Below, piece after piece: positions 16,783 to 25,519 of a stretch of 55,561 nucleotides of DNA. Below the pieces are notes generated by a model. It was not told the origin of the DNA. It did not search any database and saw nothing but the letters and a program-made list of their open reading frames with translations. Position numbers and translations under genes: made by a program. The stretch covers positions 1-55,561 of the forward strand of contig JAWOLC010000027.1 in assembly GCA_033853925.1 (NCBI GenBank). The letters run 5' to 3'. This DNA is from JANXPZ01 sp033853925 (GTDB lineage Bacteria > Eisenbacteria > RBG-16-71-46). Within the stretch, counting starts at the first letter, position 1. Each line of letters opens with the position of its first letter.

Positions 16783-18063
16783 ATGCACGATCTCAAGTTC
16801 CTGCGCAACAACCGCGCTCGCGTCGAGGCGGGCGTGGCCCTCAAGGGCATGACCGTCGATCTGGCGCGCTTCTACGCCATCGAGGAGCGCCGGCTGGCGG
16901 TGCTGCACGAGAGCGAGCAGTTCAAGGCGCGGCGGAACTCGGCCAGCGAGGAGATCGCCCGCCGCAAGACGACGGGCGCGGCGGCCGACGAGCTGATCGC
17001 GCAGAGCCGCGAGATCGGCGAGCGCATCAAGGCGCTCGACGCCGAGCTGAAGACGCTCGAGCAGGAGAGCAGCGAGCTGGCCGCGTGGATCCCGAACCTG
17101 CCGCACGAGAGCACGCCGCCGGGGAAGGACGCGGCCCAGAACCAGGTGAAGCGCGTCTGGGGGGAGCCGCAGGCCTTCGACTACGACCCCGAGCCGCACT
17201 GGGAGATCGCCACGCGGCTCGGCCTGCTCGATTTCGCCCGCGCGCCCAAGATCGCCGGCTCGGGCTTCCTGCTCTTCACCGGCCTCGGCGCCCGGCTCGA
17301 GCGCGCCCTCATCCAGTTCATGCTGGACTTCCACACGACGCGTCACGGGTACACGGAGATCTCGCCGCCCCACGTGATCCGGCGCGCGGCGCTCTTCGGT
17401 ACGGGCCAGCTCCCCAAGCTCGAGGGCGACATGTACCACGTGGGCGAGGACGACCTGTTCCTGAACCCGACGGCCGAGGTGCCGGTGACCAACGTCTACC
17501 GGGACGAGATCCTCGAGCCCGGCCTGCTGCCGGCGAACCTCACCGCGTACTGCGCCTCGTACCGCCGCGAGGCCGGCGCCGCCGGCGCCGACACGCGGGG
17601 CATGGTGCGCGTGCACCAGTTCGACAAGGTCGAGCTGGTGAAGATCGTGGCGCCCGAGACCAGCTACGACGAGCACGAGCGCCTGGCGCGGGACGTGAGC
17701 GACATCTTCGAGGCGCTCGAGCTGCCCTACCGGCAGGTGCTGCTGTGCAGCGGGGACCTCTCCTTCGCCGCGGCGAAGTGCTACGACTTCGAGGTCTGGG
17801 CGCCGGGCATCAAGGCCTGGCTCGAGTGCTCCTCCTGCTCGAACTTCGAGGACTTCCAGGCGCGCCGCATGAACCTGCGCTTCCGCCGCGAGGCGGGCGC
17901 GAAGGCGGAGCATCCGCACACGCTGAACGCCTCGGGCGTGGCCCTGCCCCGCACCTTCGCGGCTCTGCTCGAGAACCACCAGACCGGCGTGGGAACCGTG
18001 CGCATCCCCGCGGCGCTGCGCCCCTACCTGGGCGGGCTCGAGGAGCTGGCGGCCGCGGGGTGA
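16783..18063 (+). CDS. serS: Seryl-tRNA synthetase
   Basis: This 426-residue class II synthetase charges tRNA-Ser. Residues 1-110 form the coiled-coil arm that grips the long variable loop of tRNA-Ser (HDLKFLRNNRARVEAGV and the heptad region after it). The catalytic core shows NPTAEVPVTNVYRDEIL, motif 2 SYRREAGAAGADTRGM, FDKVELVKI and the motif around WLECSSCSNFEDFQARRM. A tRNA-Sec, which this same enzyme would charge, is not in the window. That is relevant because a selenoprotein candidate lies at 50833. The stop overlaps the GTG of the kinase gene. Confidence 0.97.
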   Translation: MHDLKFLRNNRARVEAGVALKGMTVDLARFYAIEERRLAVLHESEQFKARRNSASEEIARRKTTGAAADELIAQSREIGERIKALDAELKTLEQESSELAAWIPNLPHESTPPGKDAAQNQVKRVWGEPQAFDYDPEPHWEIATRLGLLDFARAPKIAGSGFLLFTGLGARLERALIQFMLDFHTTRHGYTEISPPHVIRRAALFGTGQLPKLEGDMYHVGEDDLFLNPTAEVPVTNVYRDEILEPGLLPANLTAYCASYRREAGAAGADTRGMVRVHQFDKVELVKIVAPETSYDEHERLARDVSDIFEALELPYRQVLLCSGDLSFAAAKCYDFEVWAPGIKAWLECSSCSNFEDFQARRMNLRFRREAGAKAEHPHTLNASGVALPRTFAALLENHQTGVGTVRIPAALRPYLGGLEELAAAG

Positions 18064-19364
18064 AGTCGCTGCTGCTGCCCCGCGAGCCGCGCTTCCGCGG
18101 CGCCCGCGCCCAGATCCTCCGCAGCGCGGTCTTCCTGGGGAGCATGCTGCTCGTGGTCTCGGTGTTCCTCTTCGCCCACCAGACCATCCGGCGCCTCACC
18201 GAGGAGGTCGAGACCACCTCGCGTCTCCTCGCCCGCTTCCTGGCGCTGGCGACCTTCCCCGCCACGCACGACCCGGAGCTGCAGCGCATCACCCGCGACG
18301 TGGTGGGCAGCATCGACTTCCCGATCATCATCACGGACCCCGACGGCTACCCGCGGGCCTGGCGGAAGATCAGCGTGCCGCCCGAGCAGGTGCCCGACGC
18401 CAGCGTGGACAGCCTCCGCCGCGGGCTGAGGGTCTCGCCGGTCATCCGCGCCCGCATCGAGCGGGTGCGCGCCGAGGTGGCGCGGCTGGACCGCGAGAAC
18501 GAGCCGGTGGCCATGACCCTGCGCGGCACCGCGGTCAAGCTGGGCGCGGTGCACTACGGGGAGCCCGCCGTGCTCGGGCTGCTGCGCTGGGTGCCCTACG
18601 CCACCGTGGGCGGCGTGGTGCTCCTGCTCTCGCTGGGCCTCTGGGGTCTGGCGGGGCTGCGGGCCGCCGAGCAGCGCACGATCTGGGTGGGCATGGCCCG
18701 GGAGACCGCGCATCAGCTCGGGACGCCGCTCTCCTCGCTCATGGGCTGGGTCGAGTTGCTGCGCTCGCACGCCGAGGCGGCGCCCGCGGGCGAGGCCGTC
18801 CCCGTGCCGCGCGCCGAGCTGGAGGAGACCCTCGAGGAGATCGAGCGGGACATCGAGCGGCTCAGCAAGGTGGCGCAGCGCTTCAGCCACGTCGGCTCGG
18901 CTCCGCACCTGCAGCTCCAGGACGTGGCGCCCGTGGTCCAGGAGGCGGTGCAGTACGTGCGCAAGCGGCTGCCGCAGGGCGAGGGTCGGGTGGTGCTGCG
19001 CGAGCGCTACGAGGACGTGCCGCCGGTGAACCTGAACCGCGAGCTGATGGAGTGGGCGCTCGAGAACCTGCTGGCCAACGCGGTCACGGCCCTCGACAAG
19101 TCGCCGGGGGTGATCGAGGTGGCGGTGGAGCGGCGCGCCGAGACCGAGGCGGTCGAGATCGTGGTGCGCGACAACGGCCGCGGCATGACCGCGGCCGAGC
19201 AGAGGCGCGCCTTCGAGCCGGGCTTCAGCACGAAGCAGCGGGGCTGGGGCCTGGGGTTGGCGCTCGCCCGCCGGGTGGTGCACGAGTACCACGGCGGGGA
19301 GCTGTTCGTCCGCCACAGCGCCCCGGGACAAGGCACCACCATGGTGATCAGCTTCCCCACCTAG
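18060..19364 (+). CDS. Membrane sensor histidine kinase
   Basis: This 434-residue protein has a transmembrane helix near residues 20-42 (AVFLGSMLLVVSVFLFAH), a periplasmic or PAS-like sensor segment of about 130 residues, a second helix (ATVGGVVLLLSLGLWGL) and then the kinase core. The phosphoacceptor His is in MARETAHQLGTPLSSLMGW. The ATP site is visible as ENLLANAV, DNGRGM and GWGLGLALA. There is no HAMP domain. No response regulator is adjacent. The orphan regulator PorX at 23451 is a plausible partner, as PorY-PorX pairs are also encoded apart in Bacteroidetes (inference). GTG start overlaps the serS stop. Confidence 0.88.
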   Translation: MKSLLLPREPRFRGARAQILRSAVFLGSMLLVVSVFLFAHQTIRRLTEEVETTSRLLARFLALATFPATHDPELQRITRDVVGSIDFPIIITDPDGYPRAWRKISVPPEQVPDASVDSLRRGLRVSPVIRARIERVRAEVARLDRENEPVAMTLRGTAVKLGAVHYGEPAVLGLLRWVPYATVGGVVLLLSLGLWGLAGLRAAEQRTIWVGMARETAHQLGTPLSSLMGWVELLRSHAEAAPAGEAVPVPRAELEETLEEIERDIERLSKVAQRFSHVGSAPHLQLQDVAPVVQEAVQYVRKRLPQGEGRVVLRERYEDVPPVNLNRELMEWALENLLANAVTALDKSPGVIEVAVERRAETEAVEIVVRDNGRGMTAAEQRRAFEPGFSTKQRGWGLGLALARRVVHEYHGGELFVRHSAPGQGTTMVISFPT

Positions 19365-19381
19365 GCCGGAGGCCGCGGCCC

Positions 19382-20347
19382 TCAGATCGCGCGAGTCACC
19401 GTGTCGGGCTGGCCGCCACGTCGGTGTGGGGGCCGGCCGGGGGCCGGTGGCTGGGCGGGGGTCCGCTTCGGCGGGACGATGCGGGCGCGGCCGGCGTCCG
19501 CTGCGGACGCGACGAGGCGGATCGGGCCGTCGCCGCTGCGCATCTCGATGAGCGCGCCGCCCCCGTTCAACTGGCCTCGCAGGGCGTGGCGCTGGATGGT
19601 GCCGGTGACCTGCACGGGCAGATCGAGCTGGATGGAGCCGTCGCCCGCGCGCAGGTCGAGATCGGCCGCGAGGTCGGGCGGCACGCGCAGCGTGAGGCCG
19701 CCGTCGCTGCTCCGCAGCGACCAGCCCGTGGCGACCCGTGATCCGGGCAGCGCGCTCGCCTCGACGTGCCCGTCGCTCGATTCCAGGTCGAGCCGGTCGA
19801 AGCGGCCCTCGATCTCCATGCTGCCGTCGGAGGTGCGGGCTTCCAGCGCGCCGTCCAGCTCGCGGCCGCGAATGCGGCCGTCGGAGGCGGAGAGGTGCAG
19901 CTCCCCCTGGAGACCTGCCACGTCGATGGCGCCGTCGCCGGTATGCACCCGCTCGACGCCGCGCAGCGAGCCGAGGGTGACGCTCCCGTCCCCCGTGGTG
20001 ACGTCGACGTCGGCATCGCGCGGCAGGCTCACGTCCACGCGCGCCGTGCGGCGATGGAAGCCGAAGTCGAGGGTGAGGCGCGGCTCGCGCACCTCGCACT
20101 CGACGCGGTTGCCGACCTGCGTGGCCTCCACCCGGACCCCGCGCGGGCCGATGGACCAGCCCGTCGTGGTGACGAGCACGCCCACGGAGCCGCCGCTCCC
20201 GCTGGTGACGTAGACGCGCGCGTCGTCGCAGCGCAGGACGAACGTGGGCCGCCCGCTGACGGCGAACTTCTTCTCCCACTGATCGGCGGCCGCGGACCCG
20301 GCGACGGTCAGGGCCAGCAGGGCGCTCAGTGCGATCTCGCGAAGCAT
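19382..20347 (-). CDS. Exported DUF4097-type beta-solenoid (adhesin-like) protein
   Basis: This 321-residue protein starts with a signal peptide (LLALTVAGSAAA). A long beta-rich domain follows with repeats of the form DGS/DGx: TTGDGSVTLG, HTGDGAIDV, SASDGRIRG, RTSDGSMEIEG, SSDGHVEA, RSSDGGLTL and RAGDGSIQLD. This spacing is characteristic of DUF4097/DUF4098 proteins, which form a right-handed beta-solenoid and have no known catalytic role. The C-terminal 35 residues are Pro/Arg-rich. It is the last gene of the leftward group with the M28 peptidase and glycosylasparaginase and is convergent with the kinase gene, 17 bp away. Confidence 0.8.
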   Translation of the reverse strand: MLREIALSALLALTVAGSAAADQWEKKFAVSGRPTFVLRCDDARVYVTSGSGGSVGVLVTTTGWSIGPRGVRVEATQVGNRVECEVREPRLTLDFGFHRRTARVDVSLPRDADVDVTTGDGSVTLGSLRGVERVHTGDGAIDVAGLQGELHLSASDGRIRGRELDGALEARTSDGSMEIEGRFDRLDLESSDGHVEASALPGSRVATGWSLRSSDGGLTLRVPPDLAADLDLRAGDGSIQLDLPVQVTGTIQRHALRGQLNGGGALIEMRSGDGPIRLVASAADAGRARIVPPKRTPAQPPAPGRPPHRRGGQPDTVTRAI

Positions 20348-20422
20348 GGTCGTTCCCTCCAGGGGGACGGTTCCTTCTACGCGGCCGCCCGGCGGCGGGT
20401 TGCAGGGGAGACGCCCGCGATC

Positions 20423-21463
20423 CTACTTCCCCGCCATGCCCCAGGCCATCGGCCGATTCGCGGCCACGCCCCAGCCGCTGCGGTCCACCGCGATCAGCCC
20501 CACGTCCCAGCGCTCCGGGAACATGCGCACCGCCTGCTCGACCGCCTTCTTCGCGGGCACGCCCTTCTCGAGCTGCTCGTAGACGGCGTGGGCGAGGAAG
20601 CGCTTGATGATCTGCTCGCCCTCGCCGGTGCAGGCCACGGCGCCCGCCGGCCCGGCATAGAGGCCGCAGCCGTAGACGGGCACGTCGCCCACGCGCCCGC
20701 AGAGGGTGACGGCCGTGCCGCCGGTCGAGAGCGTGGCGGCGAAGTGGCCGCGGGCGTCACGCGTGACCGAGCCCACCGTGTCGCCGCGCTTCCCCCATTC
20801 GAGCATGTCGGGCGGCATCTCGCCCGGGAAGTTCCAGTAGCGCCGCCAGTCCCACACCGTGGTGTCGCGCCGCCCGAACAGCGCCGCCTGGCGCTTCATG
20901 CGCGCCCGGTACTTGGCTTCGGCGTCGGGGCTCAGGGGCAGGACGTCCGCGAAGCCGATCTTGTGGGCGAAGCGCGTGGCGCCCTCGCCCGCGAGGAAGA
21001 GGTGCGGGGTGGAGTCCATCACGGCGCGAGCCACGAGCACCGGGTTCCGCACGCGCTCGATCGCCCCCACCGCGGCGAAGCGACCCTCGTCGGTCATGAG
21101 CGAGGCGTCCATCTGGATGGTCTTGCCGTCCAGCCGGATGTTGGCGCCCGTGCCGGCGTTGAAGCGGGGATCGTTCTCCAGCCAGACGGTGCCGGCGAGC
21201 GCCGCGTCGACCGCCGAGCCGCCCGCGCGCAGCACGCGTGCCGCCGTGTCGGCTGCCGCCCGGACGCCGTCGTTGTACTCGGGACCCGAGCCCACGCCTC
21301 CGTGGGTGACGGCGAGGGGGCCGGCGCTCGTCCCGCCCGCCAGCGTGGGCGGGGGCGCCGGGGCGAGGAGCGGGGTTTCCCGCCTCTGGGCCGGCGACGA
21401 GGCGGGCAGACAGGCGAGCGCCAGCAGCAAGGCGAGCGCGACCAGCGGTCGGACGAGTCTCAT
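20423..21463 (-). CDS. Exported N4-(beta-N-acetylglucosaminyl)-L-asparaginase (Ntn hydrolase)
   Basis: This 346-residue enzyme belongs to the glycosylasparaginase/type 2 asparaginase family. It removes the Asn from glycosylated Asn or isoaspartyl substrates. A signal peptide (LVALALLLALACLPASSPAQ) points to the periplasm or outside. The precursor is expected to cleave itself before Thr229 in KRGDTVGSV; the newly exposed Thr is the nucleophile. THGGVGSG, ENDPRFNAGTGANI and GDVPVYGCGLYAG are family signatures. The ATG overlaps the stop of the M28 peptidase gene, so the two exported hydrolases are translationally coupled. This suggests joint degradation of peptides or glycopeptides (inference). 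Confidence 0.9.
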   Translation of the reverse strand: MRLVRPLVALALLLALACLPASSPAQRRETPLLAPAPPPTLAGGTSAGPLAVTHGGVGSGPEYNDGVRAAADTAARVLRAGGSAVDAALAGTVWLENDPRFNAGTGANIRLDGKTIQMDASLMTDEGRFAAVGAIERVRNPVLVARAVMDSTPHLFLAGEGATRFAHKIGFADVLPLSPDAEAKYRARMKRQAALFGRRDTTVWDWRRYWNFPGEMPPDMLEWGKRGDTVGSVTRDARGHFAATLSTGGTAVTLCGRVGDVPVYGCGLYAGPAGAVACTGEGEQIIKRFLAHAVYEQLEKGVPAKKAVEQAVRMFPERWDVGLIAVDRSGWGVAANRPMAWGMAGK

Positions 21464-23166
21464 GGTCGTTCCTCCCGGGCGCCGCCGAGGGCGCCGAACG
21501 TGGTGCCGAAGAAGTCGCCGGACTTCCACTGCGGCGCCCGGGGCGCGTCGGCCACGTCGAGCCCCAGCAGCAGGCAGAAGCGCGCGAACCGCTCGCCGGC
21601 CGCGAAGTCCATGGGCTGGGCCGCGTCGTCGTCCGGCTGGTGGTAGTGATCGCGGAGCCAGGCGCGCTCCCGGCCGGTGTCCTCGGACCGCGGGCCCCGG
21701 CCCGGAGTGGGGAAGACGGCGGGGATGCCCTGGCGGATGAAGGAGAACTGATCGCTGCGGATGAACACCACCGCGGCCGGATTCGGATCGGGGCTCACGG
21801 TGATCTCGCGCCCCCAGCGCGGGTCGGGCACGCCGCGCGCCGCGCGCCGCACCGCCTCGCCCAGGCTCGAGTGCTCGGCGCCGAAGGCGACCACGTCCAC
21901 GAAGGGGTGGAGCATGAGGACCATGTCCAGGTTGATGTCGGCGACGAGATGGCCCCGGGGCAGGTTGGGGAAGCGGGCGAAGTAGTCCGACCCCTGCATG
22001 CCCTTCTCCTCGGCGGTGACGGCCACGAAGGCGAGCGTGCGCCGGGGCGGCCGCGGCAGGGAGCGGAAGGCGCGCGCGACCTCGAGCATGACCGCGACGC
22101 CCGAGGCGTTGTCGTACGCGCCGTTGTAGATGGAGTCGCCCTCCACGGGCGGACCGATGCCCAGGTGGTCGAGGTGGGCGCTGTAGACGACGACCTCGTC
22201 CGCGAGCCGCGGATCGGAACCGGGCAGGAGCGCGACCACGTTGGGGCTGGTGACCTCGGCGTGGCGCGTCACCCGCCGGGCGTGCACCTCGGCCCGCAGC
22301 GACGGGCGCGGGAACTGGCCGCGGTCGCAGCGGGCCAGGACCGAGTCGAGGCCGCCGGGATAGGCCTGGGCGAAGAGGCTCGCGGCGGCCGGGCGGGAGA
22401 GGGTCGCCTCGATCGCCAGCCCCGGAAACACGTCGTGCGGGCGGCCGCGGGCGTCGGTCCAGCGCATGGCCGCCGCGCGGCTGCGCCGCACCGCCTGCTC
22501 CCAGGGCGTGCGCTCCTCGTCGGCGTCCGTGCGGACCGTGAGGATGCCCACCGCGCCACGCTCGGCGGCCGCCCGCTGCTTCACGGGGTTCGCCGAGTAG
22601 TAGGCGCGCTGGTCGCCCGGGAAGACGGCGGGCGCCCCGGAGAGCAGCACCACGACCTTGCCGCGCACGTCGAGGTGGTAATAGTCGTCGTGCGCCAGCT
22701 CCGGGGCCACGACGCCGTAGCCGGCGAAGATCAGCTCCGCGTCCGCCTCCCCGGCTTCGTGCAGGGGATCGCCGGGCATGAAGTAGTCCTGGCCGTACAG
22801 GCACAGCCGGCCGGGCTGACCATCGATGCGCAGCGAGCAGGAGTCGGGGAGCACGTCGCTGCGGCGGAGCGGCACCGTCTGGTACCAGCCGCCGCCGCGA
22901 CCGCCGGGCTCGAGGCCGAGGGCGGCGAAGCGGGCGGCGACGTAGCGGGCGGCGAGGTCGTAGCCCCGCGTTCCCGTGCCGCGGCCCTCCAGGGAGTCGG
23001 CGGCCAGCTCGCGGATGGAGCGGGCCAGCGAATCGGCGCGGATGACGGCGCAGGCGTCCGCGCCCCGGGCCGAGGAGCCGGGGCCCCCGCGTCGCGGGGC
23101 GCAGGAAGCCGCGCTCAGGAGCGTGACCAGTGCCAGCAGCACGGCGGGGAGCCGGGGGACAGGCAT
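21460..23166 (-). CDS. M28-family zinc aminopeptidase, lipoprotein
   Basis: This 568-residue protein has a lipoprotein signal peptide with the lipobox SAASC. A protease-associated (PA) domain is inserted near residues 140-300 (IFAGYGVVAPE, GKVVVLLSGAP). The two-zinc active site is visible as YSAHLDHLG (His), GAYDNASGVA (Asp), VTAEEKGMQGS (catalytic Glu and ligand) and the later YHQPDD region (His). Enzymes of this type remove N-terminal amino acids from peptides outside the cytoplasm. A strong predicted promoter lies 99 bp upstream. It starts the three-gene leftward operon. Confidence 0.92.
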   Translation of the reverse strand: MPVPRLPAVLLALVTLLSAASCAPRRGGPGSSARGADACAVIRADSLARSIRELAADSLEGRGTGTRGYDLAARYVAARFAALGLEPGGRGGGWYQTVPLRRSDVLPDSCSLRIDGQPGRLCLYGQDYFMPGDPLHEAGEADAELIFAGYGVVAPELAHDDYYHLDVRGKVVVLLSGAPAVFPGDQRAYYSANPVKQRAAAERGAVGILTVRTDADEERTPWEQAVRRSRAAAMRWTDARGRPHDVFPGLAIEATLSRPAAASLFAQAYPGGLDSVLARCDRGQFPRPSLRAEVHARRVTRHAEVTSPNVVALLPGSDPRLADEVVVYSAHLDHLGIGPPVEGDSIYNGAYDNASGVAVMLEVARAFRSLPRPPRRTLAFVAVTAEEKGMQGSDYFARFPNLPRGHLVADINLDMVLMLHPFVDVVAFGAEHSSLGEAVRRAARGVPDPRWGREITVSPDPNPAAVVFIRSDQFSFIRQGIPAVFPTPGRGPRSEDTGRERAWLRDHYHQPDDDAAQPMDFAAGERFARFCLLLGLDVADAPRAPQWKSGDFFGTTFGALGGAREERP

Positions 23167-23264
23167 CGTTCCTCCTTCGGTCGGGTGAGCGCCCTGCCGG
23201 GGGGGCGGCCGCGGTCCGGCCCGTGCGGACTCGGGGACGCGGTCGGGGGCAATCGTCGGGAAGG

Positions 23265-23293
23265 AGCCTAGGCCCGTGTCAGGGAAGCGTCAA
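23265..23293 (-). promoter_or_regulatory. Predicted sigma70-type promoter of the M28 peptidase operon
   Basis: On the minus strand TTGACG (23293-23288) and TAGGCT (23270-23265) are separated by exactly 17 bp, 98 bp before the ATG. This is one of the best matches to the recurrent promoter pattern of the window. Confidence 0.65.
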
Positions 23294-23450
23294 CGCGGAG
23301 CGCGCAGCCGCGCCCGGCACGGAGGCGAGCCTCTGCCGCGCTGGCGGGTGCTCGAGGCGCAGCTTATGATGCGGGTGACCTCCTGCGACCTGGACGAGCG
23401 CCGCGGGGTAGGAATACGTGCTCCCCGCACCTCCAACCGGCACCGCCTCC

Positions 23451-25019
23451 ATGGAAGAGACCCGACGCCAGATCCTCTGGGCCGACGACGAGATCGATCT
23501 CCTGCGGCCCCACATCAAGTTCCTCGAGCAGCGCGGCTTCGCCGTCACGGCAGTGCCCAACGGCGAGGACGCCCTGGCCGAGCTCGAGCGCAGCCGCTAC
23601 GACCTGGTGCTCCTCGACGAGATGATGCCCGGGCTCGGCGGGCTGGCCACGCTCGCCCGGATCAAGGCGCGCGAAGTGGAGGTGCCGGTGATCCTCATCA
23701 CGAAGAGCGAGGAGGAGGCGCTCATGGACGAGGCGCTGGGCCGGCACATCACCGATTACCTCATCAAGCCGGTGAATCCCTCCCAGGTCTTCCTCGCCTG
23801 CAAGCGCGTGTTCGACGCGCCGAAGCTGCAGGACACCCAGCGGGCGCGCGACTACGCGAGCGAGATGCAGCGCTGGCAGTCGCTGGATCTCCGGCGCCTG
23901 GACTGGGCGGGCTGGGTGGACCTGGCGGTGGAGGTGGCACGCTGGGACGTGCGCTTCGACGCCGGCGCGGACGCGGGGCTCAAGCAGGCGCACGCCGATC
24001 TGCGGCGCGGGCTCAACATCGACTTCGGACGCTACGTCGAGGACCACTATCCGCACTGGGTGCGCGGCAGCGAGGATCGGCCCCCCCTCTCGGTGGACGT
24101 GGTCCAGCGCGCGGTCGCGCCGCACCTCGTGGCGGGACGCCGCGTGTTCTTCGTCATCATCGACTGCATGCGCATGGACCAGTGGTTCACGCTCGAGCCG
24201 CTGCTCGAGGAGGTGTTCGACGTCCGGCGCGAGTACTACTGCTCCATCCTGCCCACGGCCACGCCCTACTCGCGCAACGCCATCTTCTCCGGCCTGCTGC
24301 CCGCGCAGCTCAAGCAGCGGCACCCCGACATGTGGCAGGAGAGCACGCAGGACGAGCGCACGCGCAACCGCTTCGAGCGCCAGCTCCTCGAGGCGCAGCT
24401 CTCCCGGCTCATGCCCGGAGCGGAGAAGCCGGTCAAGTACATCAAGATCTACGACCAGGAGGAAGGCCTGGCCACGCGCCGCCAGATCAACTCCCTGAGC
24501 GGGCTGGCGCTGGTGAGCCTGGTCTTCAACTTCCTCGACATCCTCGCGCACGGGCGCTCCGAGAGCGAGATCCTGCAGGAGCTGGCTCCCGACGAGGCGG
24601 CCTTCCGCTCGGTGATGAAGGCCTGGTTCGTGCACAGCCCGCTCTACGACATCTTCCGCGCCCTGGCCTCGCAGGACGTCACCGTGGTGCTGACCACCGA
24701 CCACGGTGCGGTGCTGAGCCGGCGCTCGGCGCTCGTCTACGGCAACCGCGACACCTCGACCAACCTGCGCTACAAGTTCGGCGTGAACCTGAACTGTGAT
24801 CCCAAGCAGGCGGTCATCGTGCGGCACCCGATGGAGTACATGCTCCCGGACGACGGCGTGAACAAGAACTACGTGCTGGCGCGCGAGGACTACTACTTCG
24901 TCTATCCCACCCGCTTCCACGAGTTCGAGCGCCAATACCGCGGGTCGCTCCAGCACGGCGGCATCTCGATCGAGGAGATGGTCCTGCCGCTGGTGACGCT
25001 GACGCCGCGGACGACGTGA
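23451..25019 (+). CDS. porX: PorX-type response regulator with PglZ/alkaline phosphatase superfamily effector
   Basis: This 522-residue protein starts with a receiver domain: acidic residues in LWADDEIDLL, phosphoacceptor Asp56 in LVLLDEMMPG and Lys in YLIKPVNP. A helical linker follows. The C-terminal domain is a zinc-dependent alkaline-phosphatase-superfamily (PglZ) domain with FFVIIDCMRMDQW (Asp238), LPTATPYSRNAIF (Thr271), TTDHGAVL and HGGISIEEM. In Bacteroidetes PorX regulates the type IX secretion system and its effector domain hydrolyses oligonucleotides. No T9SS structural gene is in this window. A TGATG junction couples it to tsaE, an arrangement I also recall from Bacteroidetes. A TATGAT hexamer at 23365-23370 may be its -10. 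Confidence 0.92.
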   Translation: MEETRRQILWADDEIDLLRPHIKFLEQRGFAVTAVPNGEDALAELERSRYDLVLLDEMMPGLGGLATLARIKAREVEVPVILITKSEEEALMDEALGRHITDYLIKPVNPSQVFLACKRVFDAPKLQDTQRARDYASEMQRWQSLDLRRLDWAGWVDLAVEVARWDVRFDAGADAGLKQAHADLRRGLNIDFGRYVEDHYPHWVRGSEDRPPLSVDVVQRAVAPHLVAGRRVFFVIIDCMRMDQWFTLEPLLEEVFDVRREYYCSILPTATPYSRNAIFSGLLPAQLKQRHPDMWQESTQDERTRNRFERQLLEAQLSRLMPGAEKPVKYIKIYDQEEGLATRRQINSLSGLALVSLVFNFLDILAHGRSESEILQELAPDEAAFRSVMKAWFVHSPLYDIFRALASQDVTVVLTTDHGAVLSRRSALVYGNRDTSTNLRYKFGVNLNCDPKQAVIVRHPMEYMLPDDGVNKNYVLAREDYYFVYPTRFHEFERQYRGSLQHGGISIEEMVLPLVTLTPRTT

Positions 25020-25519
25020 TGGAGAGGACGGCGCCGGAGCGGCCGGGCTCCGTCCGGCAGGTCACGTCCTCGGCCGAGCAGACGGAGACGCTGGGCGAGT
25101 CCCTGGCCGGAGCCCTGGCCCCCGGCGATCTGATCGTGCTGACGGGGCCGCTGGGCTCGGGCAAGACGCGCTTCGTGGCGGGGCTCGCGCGCGGGCTGGG
25201 CGCGCCGTCGCGCGTACGCAGTCCTTCGTTCACGCTGCTCAACGAGTACCGCGGCGCCCATCCCCTCTTCCATCTGGACCTCTATCGGGTCGAGCCCGCG
25301 GACGTCGATGGCCTGGGCCTCGACGAGCTGCTGGAGGAGGGCGTGCTGGCGGCGGAGTGGGGCGAGAAGCTGCCCCGTCGCTTCGCGGCCGACGCGCTGA
25401 TCCTCGCCTTCGCGATCCTCTCGTCCACGGAGCGCGCCATCACCGCCGAGGGCGCGGGCGCGCGCGGCCGCCAGCTCCTCTCCGCCTGGCTCTCGCTCGC
25501 CACGCCGGAGGCGCGATGA
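25019..25519 (+). CDS. tsaE: tRNA threonylcarbamoyladenosine biosynthesis ATPase TsaE
   Basis: The 166-residue P-loop protein has Walker A GPLGSGKTRF and the family motifs SPSFTLLNEY and LFHLDLYRVE. TsaE works with TsaB and TsaD to make the t6A modification at position 37 of ANN-decoding tRNAs. The ATG overlaps the porX stop (TGATG) and the stop overlaps the tsaB-rimI start (ATGA). The C-terminal 35 residues are Ala/Arg-rich and less conserved. The catalytic subunit gene tsaD is not in this window. Confidence 0.95.
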   Translation: MERTAPERPGSVRQVTSSAEQTETLGESLAGALAPGDLIVLTGPLGSGKTRFVAGLARGLGAPSRVRSPSFTLLNEYRGAHPLFHLDLYRVEPADVDGLGLDELLEEGVLAAEWGEKLPRRFAADALILAFAILSSTERAITAEGAGARGRQLLSAWLSLATPEAR